A stretch of 64,000 bases of DNA from Gemmata massiliana (GTDB lineage: Bacteria; Planctomycetota; Planctomycetia; Gemmatales; Gemmataceae): positions 1,488,001 to 1,552,000 of the forward strand of contig NZ_LR593886.1 in the NCBI RefSeq assembly GCF_901538265.1, written 5' to 3'. Under the pieces are notes generated by a model. It did no database searches and had not been told where the DNA came from. It saw only the letters and a list, made by a program, of their open reading frames with translations. How positions within the stretch are numbered: position 1 is the first letter of the stretch; the number at the start of each line of letters is the position of its first letter. Shown one piece after another: positions 1 through 8,600 of the stretch. The translations under genes and the position numbers were made by a program.

Positions 1-1
1 C

Positions 2-1015
2 GGCTACCGCGAAGAGAAGATCGACCTGCCGCAATCGTGGTTGCGCGGGTTCTCGGCGCTGCAATCGGCGATGAGTTTGCCGATGCGCCGCGTGCCCGTG
101 AGCCGCGAAGGGATTTACGCGCTGGTCGCGTTCCTGAAGCGCAACAAGGCGAAGGCGTCGCCGCGCGCGGTCCGGTTCGAGCTAACGCCCGGCGCGCCAG
201 TGAAGATCGTGCTCGAGCCGTGGAACAAGGAAATCGTTCTCCACGACACGCCGTACCCCGGTCCGCGCAAAGAGGTGATTCGCACTTGGGGACGCGACCG
301 GCTCCGCGTGTTGGGTCGGCTCCTTCCGCTGCTCGATGGCGTGGACGTGTACCTGCTCGGGACGGGTCTGCCCAGCTTCTGGGTCGCGAAGATGGGCGAG
401 ATGAAGCTGACGCTCGGACTCTCGGGGTGGACCACGAACGACTGGACCAGCGGCGGCAGCGCGATCGATCAGCTCGCGCCGCCCGTCGCGCCTCCTGTCG
501 AGGTGATGAACGCGATGGCGGCGGCGTTCAAGCAATCGCCGACGTGGACCCTCGACGCGCTCGCGAGCAAGACCCGCACGTCGGCCCCGGCGGTATCGGC
601 CGGGCTGAACAAGCTCGCGCTTCTGGGGCAGGTGATTCACGATCTGCCACACGGTGTGTACCGGTGGCGCCAGGTGATGCCGGTCACGCTCTCGGCCGAG
701 GTCATCGGCCCGGAAAACGAAGAGACGGTCGCCGCACGCGACCTGGGCCGGTGGAAGTGCCGCATCACGTCCGACAGCTTGGACGCGAAGCGGCAGCGCC
801 GCATCGTCGGCACGGTGGACGGGCGGTCCGGGTCCGAGGTCACGCTGGACGCGGACGACCGCATCGTGGCGGGGAAGTGTTCGTGTTCGTACTTCTACAC
901 GGGCGGCCTGCGGAAGGGTCCGTGCCGGCACTTGCAAGCGCTCCGCAACCAGGCGCTCGACATCGGCACGGACGGCGGCACGCTGGACACGTGGTTCAAG
1001 CGGTTCACGAACTAA
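2..1015 (+). CDS. SWIM zinc-finger protein, 5' end outside window
   Basis: The frame is open from the first bases of the window, so the true start lies upstream and only the C-terminal ~337 residues are seen. Near the C-terminus is a CxC-x12-CxH arrangement (Cys codons at 878 and 884, Cys at 923, His at 929), which is the SWIM zinc-finger signature, expected to bind DNA or protein. A stretch before it (roughly bases 530-670) reads like a small winged-helix segment. The protein ends a few residues after the SWIM finger. It lies 16 bases upstream of the next gene on the same strand, so the two may be co-transcribed. SWIM proteins of this kind in bacteria often sit beside AAA/VWA gene clusters, but those neighbours would be outside the window, so the role stays unknown. 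Confidence 0.8.
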   Translation, partial: GYREEKIDLPQSWLRGFSALQSAMSLPMRRVPVSREGIYALVAFLKRNKAKASPRAVRFELTPGAPVKIVLEPWNKEIVLHDTPYPGPRKEVIRTWGRDRLRVLGRLLPLLDGVDVYLLGTGLPSFWVAKMGEMKLTLGLSGWTTNDWTSGGSAIDQLAPPVAPPVEVMNAMAAAFKQSPTWTLDALASKTRTSAPAVSAGLNKLALLGQVIHDLPHGVYRWRQVMPVTLSAEVIGPENEETVAARDLGRWKCRITSDSLDAKRQRRIVGTVDGRSGSEVTLDADDRIVAGKCSCSYFYTGGLRKGPCRHLQALRNQALDIGTDGGTLDTWFKRFTN

Positions 1016-1031
1016 CCCAAGGGGTTCTCTG

Positions 1032-1517
1032 GTGACGAAGTCGGTTCTGTTCGCGGGCGTGCTCGGGGGGCTGCTCGGTGGGTTCGGGGGCTACGCGCTG
1101 TTGCGAACGCTCCCGTCGGCGACGAAGTCCGCGGGGGGCGAGAAATCAGCACCGAGCGAAACGCGCGAGCGGGCCGATGAATTGGTCACCAAGCTCCGCA
1201 CGGGACAGGAAGAAGAGTTCTTCAATATGCTCCGCACGGGGTTCGTTGATCCGCTCAACGACGAACAGTTCGGGCGGCTCCGGCAAGGGATCGTCGAGTG
1301 GCGGCAGAAGTTCGCACAAGAGTACGGCGCGCCTGGGGATTTCGAGTTCGGCCGCGAAACCGTGCTCAGTCCCTCGCTGGTCCGCGTCGCATACGTGGTG
1401 AAGCACGCGCACGGGGCCGTGGTGTGCTTCGTCATCTTTTACAAGCCGGCGAACGACTGGCGGATTCTCGCTTTCAGCTTCAAACCGCTGGAAACCGCGT
1501 TCGACATGTTGCGCTGA
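1032..1517 (+). CDS. Small membrane-anchored protein of unknown function
   Basis: A 161-residue protein that I do not recognise. It begins with GTG at 1032, only 16 bases after the SWIM gene. Residues 4-27 form a glycine-rich hydrophobic segment (VLFAGVLGGLLGGFGGYALL) fitting a signal anchor. The rest is soluble and charged, and the C-terminal half (FVIFYKPANDWRILAFSFKPL) resembles the beta strands of NTF2-like or DUF3887-like folds; this is an impression, not an assignment. It ends 68 bases before the retron RNA begins, so it is the immediate upstream neighbour of the retron. Nothing in the sequence makes it a convincing retron effector. Confidence 0.7.
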   Translation: MTKSVLFAGVLGGLLGGFGGYALLRTLPSATKSAGGEKSAPSETRERADELVTKLRTGQEEEFFNMLRTGFVDPLNDEQFGRLRQGIVEWRQKFAQEYGAPGDFEFGRETVLSPSLVRVAYVVKHAHGAVVCFVIFYKPANDWRILAFSFKPLETAFDMLR

Positions 1518-1585
1518 GTGCATTCGGACGATTGCGACCGCGTGGCACGGATGAGCGCCTGTGTGTCTAACAGAGTGACTGAAGT

Positions 1586-1793
1586 CAAGCGACCGGCTCC
1601 GAGACTTAAACATCCTGCGGCGCTCCGCCGCGGGTGCGGTTGCTTGCGATTGCGTTCCCAGGTGCGTTGTTCTTTTACGTCCCTGGACAAGTTAGTCCGC
1701 GACTGAAAAGACCGGTGTCTCTCGGACTAACTTGTCCAGGGACGTTGTGTGAACGCATCTGGTCCACGATTGAAGTCGGAGCCGGTCGCCTTG
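1586..1793 (+). ncRNA. Retron msr-msd non-coding RNA (candidate)
   Basis: The region upstream of the reverse transcriptase has the full architecture of a retron RNA. Bases 1589-1602 (GCGACCGGCTCCGA) pair perfectly with 1776-1789, and CAA at 1586-1588 pairs with TTG at 1791-1793 across one bulged C at 1790. These are the expected a1 and a2 repeats. After a1 comes a GC hairpin (GCGGCG at 1617-1622 with CGCCGC at 1626-1631), which fits the msr. A long hairpin follows that fits the msd, with a 23-bp perfect stem (1677-1699 with 1723-1745) and a lower stem (1651-1657 with 1751-1757). The order a1-msr-msd-a2-RT matches known retrons. The exact priming guanosine (probably 1601 or 1603) and the msDNA ends cannot be fixed by reading alone. 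Confidence 0.8.
1677..1745 (+). repeat. Perfect 23-bp inverted repeat, msd hairpin
   Basis: Bases 1677-1699 are exactly complementary to 1723-1745, with a 23-base loop at 1700-1722 that can itself form a 4-bp stem (AGAC at 1709-1712 with GTCT at 1717-1720). It lies inside the a1/a2 pair, so it is best read as the stem of the reverse-transcribed DNA rather than as a terminator. No T-run follows it. Confidence 0.85.
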
Positions 1794-1840
1794 TTTTACC
1801 CACCGACCGCGCGGTCGGGGTTCGTCGTGCGAGCGCTGCT

Positions 1841-3427
1841 ATGAGCATGTTCGACTGGATCTTCCGGCGCAAGCGCGACACAACTCCGACCCCGGAAAGT
1901 GCTCCGCCCTCTGTTCCCTCGACGCCCGACCCGCGCGGGCAGCAACCCGCACCCAAAGCCGAACCACAAGCGGAAACACCCGCCGACCCGTACTCCGCGT
2001 CGGAGTTCTTGCCCATCTCGCGACAGGAGATCGTGGACGCGGCCCAGAAGCACGGGCGCCTGCTCGCGACCGCGTTCCAGTTCGGGCGCCAGAGCATCAT
2101 CCCGCCCGTCAGTGACCCGCGAACCGAGATCATCGACCGTGCTCTCGTCACGCACGGGCTGCTCTCGCCGGAAGAACTCAACGAGATCCACCGCGTCGGC
2201 GAGGAGTACGAGAAAGTCCGCCCGACGGAGATGGGGATCGCGGCCGCGGCCGGCTTAGCGGGCAACGCGGCGGTCCAGGCGTACCGCGAAGCGAAGGAGC
2301 GCGAGAAGGCTCGCAAGAAGGCCGAATCCGCCGCCCGTAAGAAGGATCGCGTGGAGGCCGTTCGGCGCCGTCGGGCCACGGACATCATCTTTTTGGGGCG
2401 CGGGGTATCGGGTCGGCTCCACCTGCGCATGAGCGACGAGGTGAAGCTCACCGCGCTCGGGCTGCCCGTGCTCCACGCGCCTGCGGACGTCGCGAAGGCG
2501 CTCGGGTTAACAATCAAGCAGCTCCGCTGGCTCGGGTTCCACACGGAGGTGGCCACCCGCACGCACTATGTCAAGTTCCAGGTGCCGAAGAAGTCCGGCG
2601 GGATGCGCACGCTCGCCGCGCCGCACAAGAAACTCAAGACCGCACAGCACTGGATTCTCGAGAACGTCGTCAACAAGCTCCCGGTAACTGAAGCGGCCCA
2701 CGGCTTCGTCGCCGGGCGCGGGATCGTGACCAACGCGAACCCGCACGTGAACAAAGCCGTCGTGGTGAACCTCGACCTCTCGGATTTCTTCCCGTCGATC
2801 GCGTTCTTCCGCGTGCGCGCGGTCTACGAGCGCTATGGCTACTCGGGCAGCGTCGCGACGGTTCTCGCGCTGCTCTGCACCGAGTGCCCGCGCGCGGCCG
2901 TCACCTACGCGGGCACGAAGTACGAGGCCGCGACCGGCCCGCGCGGGCTGCCCCAAGGGGCGCCGACGAGCCCCGGACTGTCGAATCAGGTCGCGCGCAA
3001 GCTCGATAAGCGGCTGCTCGGCGTCGCGACCAAACTCGGCGTCACCTACACGCGGTACGCGGACGACCTCACGTTCTCCGGCAACGCGGACCTCGCGGGG
3101 AAGATCGGCTGGTTACTCGCGAAGGTGCGGAACATCGCCCGCGAGGAAGGGTTCGCGGTCAACGAGAAAAAGACCCGCGTGATGCGCCGGAGCGCGGCGC
3201 AGGTGGTCACGGGCGTCGTGGTGAACGACAAGCCGTCCGTGAGCCGCGACGAGATCCGTCGACTCCGCGCGATCCTACACCGGGCCAAGAGCGAGGGGCT
3301 CGACGCCCAGAACCGCGAGGGGCGCGAGAACTTCCGCGAGTGGCTCGCGGGCAAGATCGCGTTCGTGAACATGGTCCGCCCGGACGCCGGCGCGAAACTG
3401 AAAGCCGCCCTGGATGCTTTGCGCTAA
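1841..3427 (+). CDS. Retron-type reverse transcriptase with long N-terminal extension
   Basis: A 528-residue RNA-directed DNA polymerase. The ATG at 1841 is chosen because it follows the a2 repeat; an upstream extension of the frame would run through the structured RNA. Visible RT motifs are NLDLSDFF (residues 310-317), LPQGAPTSP (370-378) and catalytic YADD (406-409). The retron hallmarks NAxxH (N298-H302, NANPH) and VTG (456-458) are both present. QGxxxSP rules out a diversity-generating RT, and no group II maturase domain follows. Residues 1-190 are an extension: proline-rich start, then a mixed helical part and a highly charged Lys/Arg/Glu helix (about 148-180). In length and in the region around residues 215-300 it recalls myxobacterial Mx162-type RTs. 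Expected role: makes branched msDNA from the upstream RNA, typically for phage defence. No effector gene is adjacent. Confidence 0.9.
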   Translation: MSMFDWIFRRKRDTTPTPESAPPSVPSTPDPRGQQPAPKAEPQAETPADPYSASEFLPISRQEIVDAAQKHGRLLATAFQFGRQSIIPPVSDPRTEIIDRALVTHGLLSPEELNEIHRVGEEYEKVRPTEMGIAAAAGLAGNAAVQAYREAKEREKARKKAESAARKKDRVEAVRRRRATDIIFLGRGVSGRLHLRMSDEVKLTALGLPVLHAPADVAKALGLTIKQLRWLGFHTEVATRTHYVKFQVPKKSGGMRTLAAPHKKLKTAQHWILENVVNKLPVTEAAHGFVAGRGIVTNANPHVNKAVVVNLDLSDFFPSIAFFRVRAVYERYGYSGSVATVLALLCTECPRAAVTYAGTKYEAATGPRGLPQGAPTSPGLSNQVARKLDKRLLGVATKLGVTYTRYADDLTFSGNADLAGKIGWLLAKVRNIAREEGFAVNEKKTRVMRRSAAQVVTGVVVNDKPSVSRDEIRRLRAILHRAKSEGLDAQNREGRENFREWLAGKIAFVNMVRPDAGAKLKAALDALR

Positions 3428-3480
3428 TGGGTGACGGGAGAAGAGTTAGACAGTATCAACAGGAGACGAGATCGGGCAAA

Positions 3481-3500
3481 CGGCCGGTGTAAGCCGGCCG
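3481..3500 (+). terminator. Short GC hairpin after the reverse transcriptase
   Basis: CGGCCGG (3481-3487) pairs with CCGGCCG (3494-3500) around a 6-base loop, 54 bases after the RT stop codon. It lacks a T-run, so it is only a possible terminator. The rest of the 200-base gap to the next gene holds nothing I recognise. Confidence 0.3.
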
Positions 3501-3628
3501 GTGAAATCAGAAGCGCTGCTGTCGATCCCGTTAGTCCTGTCTAAAACTCTGCTTGCCTTATCCCGCTCGATCCCACCGCCCACGGACCGCCCTTTCTTTG
3601 TGATGTGGCCTCGCTACCAGGAGATTTC

Positions 3629-4573
3629 ATGCGACTCTTTCTCTCCTTCACGGCGCTCGCGTTCGCGCTGCCCGCGTTCGCGGCGGACGCACCCAAACAC
3701 CCCGGTTACCGCGTGCTCGCGCAGGACAAGGGGCACGTGGTACTCGTCGGGGCCGACGGCAAGATCGAGTGGGAGGTGGAGTGTAAGCACAACTCCCACG
3801 ACATCGATCTGCTCCCGAACGGCAACCTGCTCCTGCACACCGCCCCCGCGACCGTGACCGAGATGACGCCCAAGAAGGAGGTCGTGTGGAAGTACGAGGC
3901 GAAGCCGAAGGAGGGGTACAAGGGGCGCATCGAGGTCCACGCCTTCCAGCGCCTCGCGGACGGTAACACGCTCGTCGCGGAGAGCGGCAATAAGCGGATC
4001 GTCGAAGTGGACAAGGACGGCAAGATCGTGAAGGAGATCGCGCTCAAGGTGGACCGGCCGGACCCGCACCGCGACACCCGCATGGTGCGGAAGCTCGACA
4101 CCGGGAACTACCTCGTGTGTCACGAGGGCGACGGGTGCGTGCGCGAGTACGACGCGACGGGCAAGGTCGTGTGGGAGTACAAGCTCGACCTGGGCGGGCG
4201 CAAGGCCTCGGACGGGCACGGCCCGGAGGGGCACGGGACCGCGGTGTACGGCGCGCTGCGCCTGGCGAACGGCAACACCGTGATCTCGGGCGGGAACAAC
4301 AACCGCGTGCTGGAAGTGAACAAGGACGGCAAGGTGGTGTGGAGCATCGACCAGAAGGAGCTGCCCGGCATCACGCTCGCGTGGGTGACGACGCTCCACG
4401 CGCTCCCGAACGGCAACCTGATCGTGGGGAATTGCCACGCGGGACCAGAGAACCCGCAGCTCTTCGAGGTCACGCGCGACAAGAAGGTGGTGTGGACCTT
4501 CAAAGACTTCAAGATCTTCGGTAACAGCCTGGCGACGGCCCACGTGCTGGACATCAAGGGCGTCATTCGCTGA
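3629..4573 (+). CDS. Secreted PQQ-like beta-propeller protein
   Basis: A 314-residue exported protein. The start at 3629 has a good ribosome site (AGGAG at 3619-3623) and opens directly into a signal peptide (MRLFLSFTALAFALPAFAAD). The mature part is a run of about six propeller blades, each with a variant of VxEYDATGKVVWEY or DLLPNGNLLLH, typical of PQQ-like or arylsulfotransferase-like propellers. No catalytic residues can be assigned. It stands alone, separated from the retron by about 200 bases and followed by a strong terminator, so it should be its own transcription unit. Likely periplasmic; the substrate is unknown. Confidence 0.8.
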   Translation: MRLFLSFTALAFALPAFAADAPKHPGYRVLAQDKGHVVLVGADGKIEWEVECKHNSHDIDLLPNGNLLLHTAPATVTEMTPKKEVVWKYEAKPKEGYKGRIEVHAFQRLADGNTLVAESGNKRIVEVDKDGKIVKEIALKVDRPDPHRDTRMVRKLDTGNYLVCHEGDGCVREYDATGKVVWEYKLDLGGRKASDGHGPEGHGTAVYGALRLANGNTVISGGNNNRVLEVNKDGKVVWSIDQKELPGITLAWVTTLHALPNGNLIVGNCHAGPENPQLFEVTRDKKVVWTFKDFKIFGNSLATAHVLDIKGVIR

Positions 4574-4587
4574 GAAATGCGAAGTCG

Positions 4588-4633
4588 AAACGCAGCAGGC
4601 TTCCAGAACTTCTGAGAGCCTGCTGCGTTTTTT
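4588..4633 (+). terminator. Rho-independent terminator of the PQQ-like gene
   Basis: Bases 4588-4601 (AAACGCAGCAGGCT) pair perfectly with 4617-4630 around a 15-base loop, and the right arm runs into six T residues. It lies 15 bases after the stop codon at 4573. Confidence 0.8.
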
Positions 4634-4664
4634 ACGGAGACACGTGCTGCATCACGATCAGCGG

Positions 4665-5399
4665 TCAGAGTACCTGGAACGGGTCGAGATCCCACAGCGA
4701 CTGGCCGCCGATCATCTTGTTGCGGATCGCGTTTTCCAGCCGCTGTCCACCGTGTGCGCGAAACAGTGGTGAGTTCGTGGCCGATAGTCGCACCGCTGTC
4801 CCCACGTGCGGGCCGTAGTTGCCGATCACGTCCGTTTTGACGATCAGGTTGATCCCGCGCTCGGTCGGCCCGGTGGCCGTTTTCCACGTCGCCTTCCACG
4901 TGCGGGCGAGCACCTGGGGCTTGAACAGGTTCAGCATCGACCCGCCCAACTGCCCCATCATTCCGGGGGCGTTGAACGTCACGAATCGGACCCCGTGCCA
5001 GAACCCGAGAACCTGAGCGAGGGCGCCACCGAGTGAGTGGCCCACGACAATCACGTCTGATGGGGTGGTGCCGGACGGGATCACGGACTGGAAGAACTTC
5101 TCGGCCGACGACGCCTGGCGCGGCATGACCCCGATGGCCAGTTTGATGTCGGCCAGGATGTCGCTGCCGGCCATCCCCTGGGTGCCGGCGATGGCGACCA
5201 CCTGTTCGGTCCCGGCGGCCCCGGTAGCCCCTCGGGACCGGGTGAAGTAAGCGGCCTGGAACCCGCTCCCGATCTTCCAACCGAAGAACGGCTTGGCCGC
5301 GTGCCCCTGTCGGTTGCTCCACCCGTTCGGGGCGTTCGCGTACTCGGTTTTCTCGTGCGCGGCCATCGCCAACTCGTAGTACTCGCCCGTCGTCGCCAT
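4665..5399 (-). CDS. Class 3 lipase family alpha/beta hydrolase
   Basis: A 244-residue protein starting at ATG 5399 (MATTGEYYELAM); upstream in-frame codons to 5543 are arginine/proline rich and look non-coding. The nucleophile elbow VVGHSLGGALAQVLGF (Ser about residue 122) is that of class 3 lipases. The strand VRFVTFNAPGMMG after it matches the segment leading to the catalytic Asp in fungal-type lipases. No signal peptide is visible, so it is probably cytoplasmic or exported by another route. It converges on the PQQ-like gene, with the terminator between them. The substrate (triglyceride or other ester) cannot be told from sequence. Confidence 0.8.
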   Translation of the reverse strand: MATTGEYYELAMAAHEKTEYANAPNGWSNRQGHAAKPFFGWKIGSGFQAAYFTRSRGATGAAGTEQVVAIAGTQGMAGSDILADIKLAIGVMPRQASSAEKFFQSVIPSGTTPSDVIVVGHSLGGALAQVLGFWHGVRFVTFNAPGMMGQLGGSMLNLFKPQVLARTWKATWKTATGPTERGINLIVKTDVIGNYGPHVGTAVRLSATNSPLFRAHGGQRLENAIRNKMIGGQSLWDLDPFQVL

Positions 5400-5571
5400 G
5401 CCGTCCTCCGTATGGTCGAAACCAATCCGGTCGCGGCCCGTATCGCGTGGGCGTGCCGGACGCTCTGGTGGACAGTACGGTTTCGGGGGCAGAATTCTTT
5501 CCTCAACGAACAAGCTCAGTCGCGCCCGACGTGCCACGAGCAAAGGGAGTGACGAGGGCGTGATTCGCGGT

Positions 5572-5610
5572 GAAATGCGCCCAGAACTTCTGGGCGCATT
5601 TCGCGTTTTT
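5572..5610. repeat. 15-bp perfect inverted repeat followed by T-run
   Basis: Bases 5572-5586 pair with 5588-5602 and are followed by GCGTTTTT on the plus strand. It lies between two minus-strand genes, so the T-run points away from their transcription. On the minus strand the hairpin follows the sigma/WD40 stop at 5622 by about 20 bases and may still end that transcript. Confidence 0.5.
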
Positions 5611-5621
5611 GCGGGTGTGTT

Positions 5622-8600
5622 CTACCGCTCGGAAATTCGGGACAGGGCCTCTTTCGCCTGAATCGTTCGCGATCCTTTTAGTGCGCCGCGACTGAGCGTT
5701 TCGAGGTGCGATTTCGCTTCCGGTGTACCAAGGTGTTCGAGCGCGTCCATCGCGCGGTGGAGCCGCAGGGCGGTGGGGGAGGGGCGGTCGATTCGCCCCA
5801 GGATTGCTGTGAGGCGTTGGCGGGTCTCCGCGTCCGTGGCCGCCCCGAGTGCCTCTCGTAACAGCGACGCAATCGTCTCCCCCCGCTTCTCCAGTTCGGC
5901 CGTCGCCCGCTCCCGGTCCGCGAACTGTTCCGACGACAGATCCTTGACCCATCCGGCGATCGCCTTCGGGTCGATCGATTCCGGCTCCAGTTTCTGCTTG
6001 AGTAGCGCGATGGCTTCCTTGGGCGAGGCGCAAAGTTCACGCACGGCCCGAAACGCGGTCGTGGACGAAGCGTCTGCCAGATCGGTCCAGACCCGATCGG
6101 CATTGAAAGACGTGGGGGCTCCCAGTCCGTACACGTCCCAGACGAAGACCGGGGCCTCGTAGCTCGCCCCTACGATGGCACGAGCGTCCGGCGCGAAGTG
6201 GGCGGTGGTCGGCCCCTTGTGCCCGGAGAACGTGCGGATCACCTGCCCGGTAGCGAACTCCCACACCCGGATCGTGCCAGTGCCATCGACCGTGAGCAGC
6301 TTGCGCCCGTCGGCCGAGAACTCGCAACTGATCGCCGGTCGGTCGTTGGGTGATTCCTTAGTCGCGTGTCCCTTCAGCGTGTGCATCACCCGCCCGTCCG
6401 ATACCCGCCAGCACGTCACGGTTTCGGACCCGCCCGCGATAAACGCACCGTCCGGGGAGAACGCGATCCCGCCGGTCAGTACTGGTCCGGGAGCTTCCAC
6501 GCGGGACACTCGGTTGTGGCGCCGCAGCTCCCAGACGTCGATGACGGTTCCTTTCTGGGTCAGCGAGCCGATCGCCATTCGACTGTTCGCGGCGTCGAAG
6601 TGTGGCGCCCCCATCCCGCTGTAGCCGAGGGACCGGGCGGGGTACGCCTCCGACCAAAGTACCTTCCCGGCCACAACGTCCCAGACCGTCAGCACGTTGT
6701 CCTGCGTGACGGTCACGACCAGGCGGTTCCGGTCCGCGAACACCATGCGCCACGGGAAATCGGACAGACCCTCCAGTCGGGCAACCGTTTTGCCGGTGTC
6801 CGTTTCCTTGACCAGAATCGCCAGCGGGCGGCCGGACTTGCCCTCTGGAACGTCGAGTGTGGCGCGCACCTTCCCATCACCGGATTCGGTACCGAGATGG
6901 CTGAAGGTCGATTCGGGTTTGAGTTCCTTCTTGTCTCCCAGAACCTTCCCGTTCTGCCAGTTGACTGTGATTGTCCGGCTGGATTGACGCAGTACGACGT
7001 TGCCGCGGGCGTCGAAGTGGGCCGCGCGTGCGTGTTCGTCCGCCGACTGTGGGTGGCGCGCGTTCTTTTCGAGGTTCCACACCGTTACCCGTCCCTCGTA
7101 GTGGCACGTGCCGGCGAGCAGCCGGGAATCGGGAGAGAACGTCACGAGTGCGGGCGTGAGTTCAAGGGGCATGGACTGGAGCTCCTTGCCGCTTTCCAGG
7201 TCGAGTACCCGTATCTCGCTCGAAGAGACCGAGTCCGTAGAAACCGCCAGGAGCTTGCCGTTCGGGCTGGCACTCAGGACGCGGGGCAGGGCCGTTAGCG
7301 GGATCGTCCGGAGCACTTTGCCGGTCGCGATATCCCCGATCGTGATCGCGTGAGTGGATGGCTTCCCCTCTTGCGCCGTGGAAGTGATGGTGACGAATTT
7401 GCGCCCACCGTCTGCGAACGCGGCGTTGTGGAGCATTTGGTGTTGGGAGACAAGCTCCTTCGCAAGCGCGCGCTTCGATTTTCCGGTCGCGACGTCGAAC
7501 AGTGGGACCGGCTCCCCCGGGATCGGCACACACACTTCGGTCCCGTCTGGGGTAAACAGCACGTCGACGTGCGCGTAGTGAGTGTTCTCGGGCACGGTCA
7601 TCGCTTTCGTAAAGATTCGTTTCACCGTACCCGCAGTGGTGTCGCCGAGTACCATCTCCCCATTCTGGCGGACGACTACGAACACGTTCGCGTCCGGGGA
7701 AAAACCGGCGCCGATAATACGATCGGGTGGGAAGAACTGGTTGGGGTTTGTCTCCTTGAACAGCACCGTCACCAGTTCCTGCCGGCCCGTGGTCGCGTCG
7801 AACGTCCGGAACTCGGCGGCGTCCAGGACCAGCAGCCGCTTATCGTCAGCCGTGAACGCCACGGCGACCGTCCGGTGGCGCTCGGTGTTCTCGTGCGAGT
7901 TCACGGCGACCGGGACGCGGTACATTTCTTTCCCATTGGTCAGATCCCAGACGCGGACCGACTTGTCCCGGTTTGCGGGGGAGGCGGTTGCCAGTCGCCG
8001 CCCGTCGCGGCTGAAGGCCATCGCGGCGACCTCCCCTGCGTGCCGCAAGCGTGGCGAACCGATCCGCGCGACCGCCCCTTCTGGGAGACCGTCGCGCGTG
8101 ACCAGGGCGTCCGCCTGTGTATCAACCTTCGCCTCGGCCTTCGGTTCCGGCACCGGAGGAGGGGCACTGGCTCCGGAAGAAAGCAGCACGACCGATGCAA
8201 CGGCCCCCGCGACCAGAACGCTCACCACCGCCGAGGTAACGGACGAACCGGTCAGGAACCGGGTGACCACGTTCACGGGACTGTGTGTCGCCATCGCCCC
8301 GCGAACGATCGCGTCGAGTGTGGCACCCGCGGTTCCGGTCGTCGAATCGATCAGCAGTAGGGACACGGCCACCGACAGTTCCACGCCGCGTCGCCCCAGT
8401 CGGTGGCGCAAGGTCTCCCGGCCGCGCTGGAGCCACCCCCGGACCGCGCCGGGCGTCGTCCCCAAGCGCCGGGCCGTGTCCTCGACGGTGTTGCCCTCAA
8501 TGGTACACAACAGAACGGCCGATCGATGGGCTGCGGGCAAACGCGCGAGTTCCTCATCGAAGATGGCCAGGACTTCGCGGGCCGAGAGCTGATCCAGGGG

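Noticed and set aside
1677..1745. Hairpin as a transcription terminator
   Set aside because: No T-run, and it lies inside the a1/a2 repeats directly before the RT.
1841..3427. Reverse transcriptase as group II intron maturase or diversity-generating RT
   Set aside because: No maturase or HNH domain follows; QGxxxSP is not the DGR form; no template or variable repeat is seen; retron motifs and RNA are present.
4120..5322. 400-codon open frame on the minus strand across the PQQ-like and lipase genes
   Set aside because: Arginine/proline-rich text without motifs; it is a high-GC shadow of two real genes.
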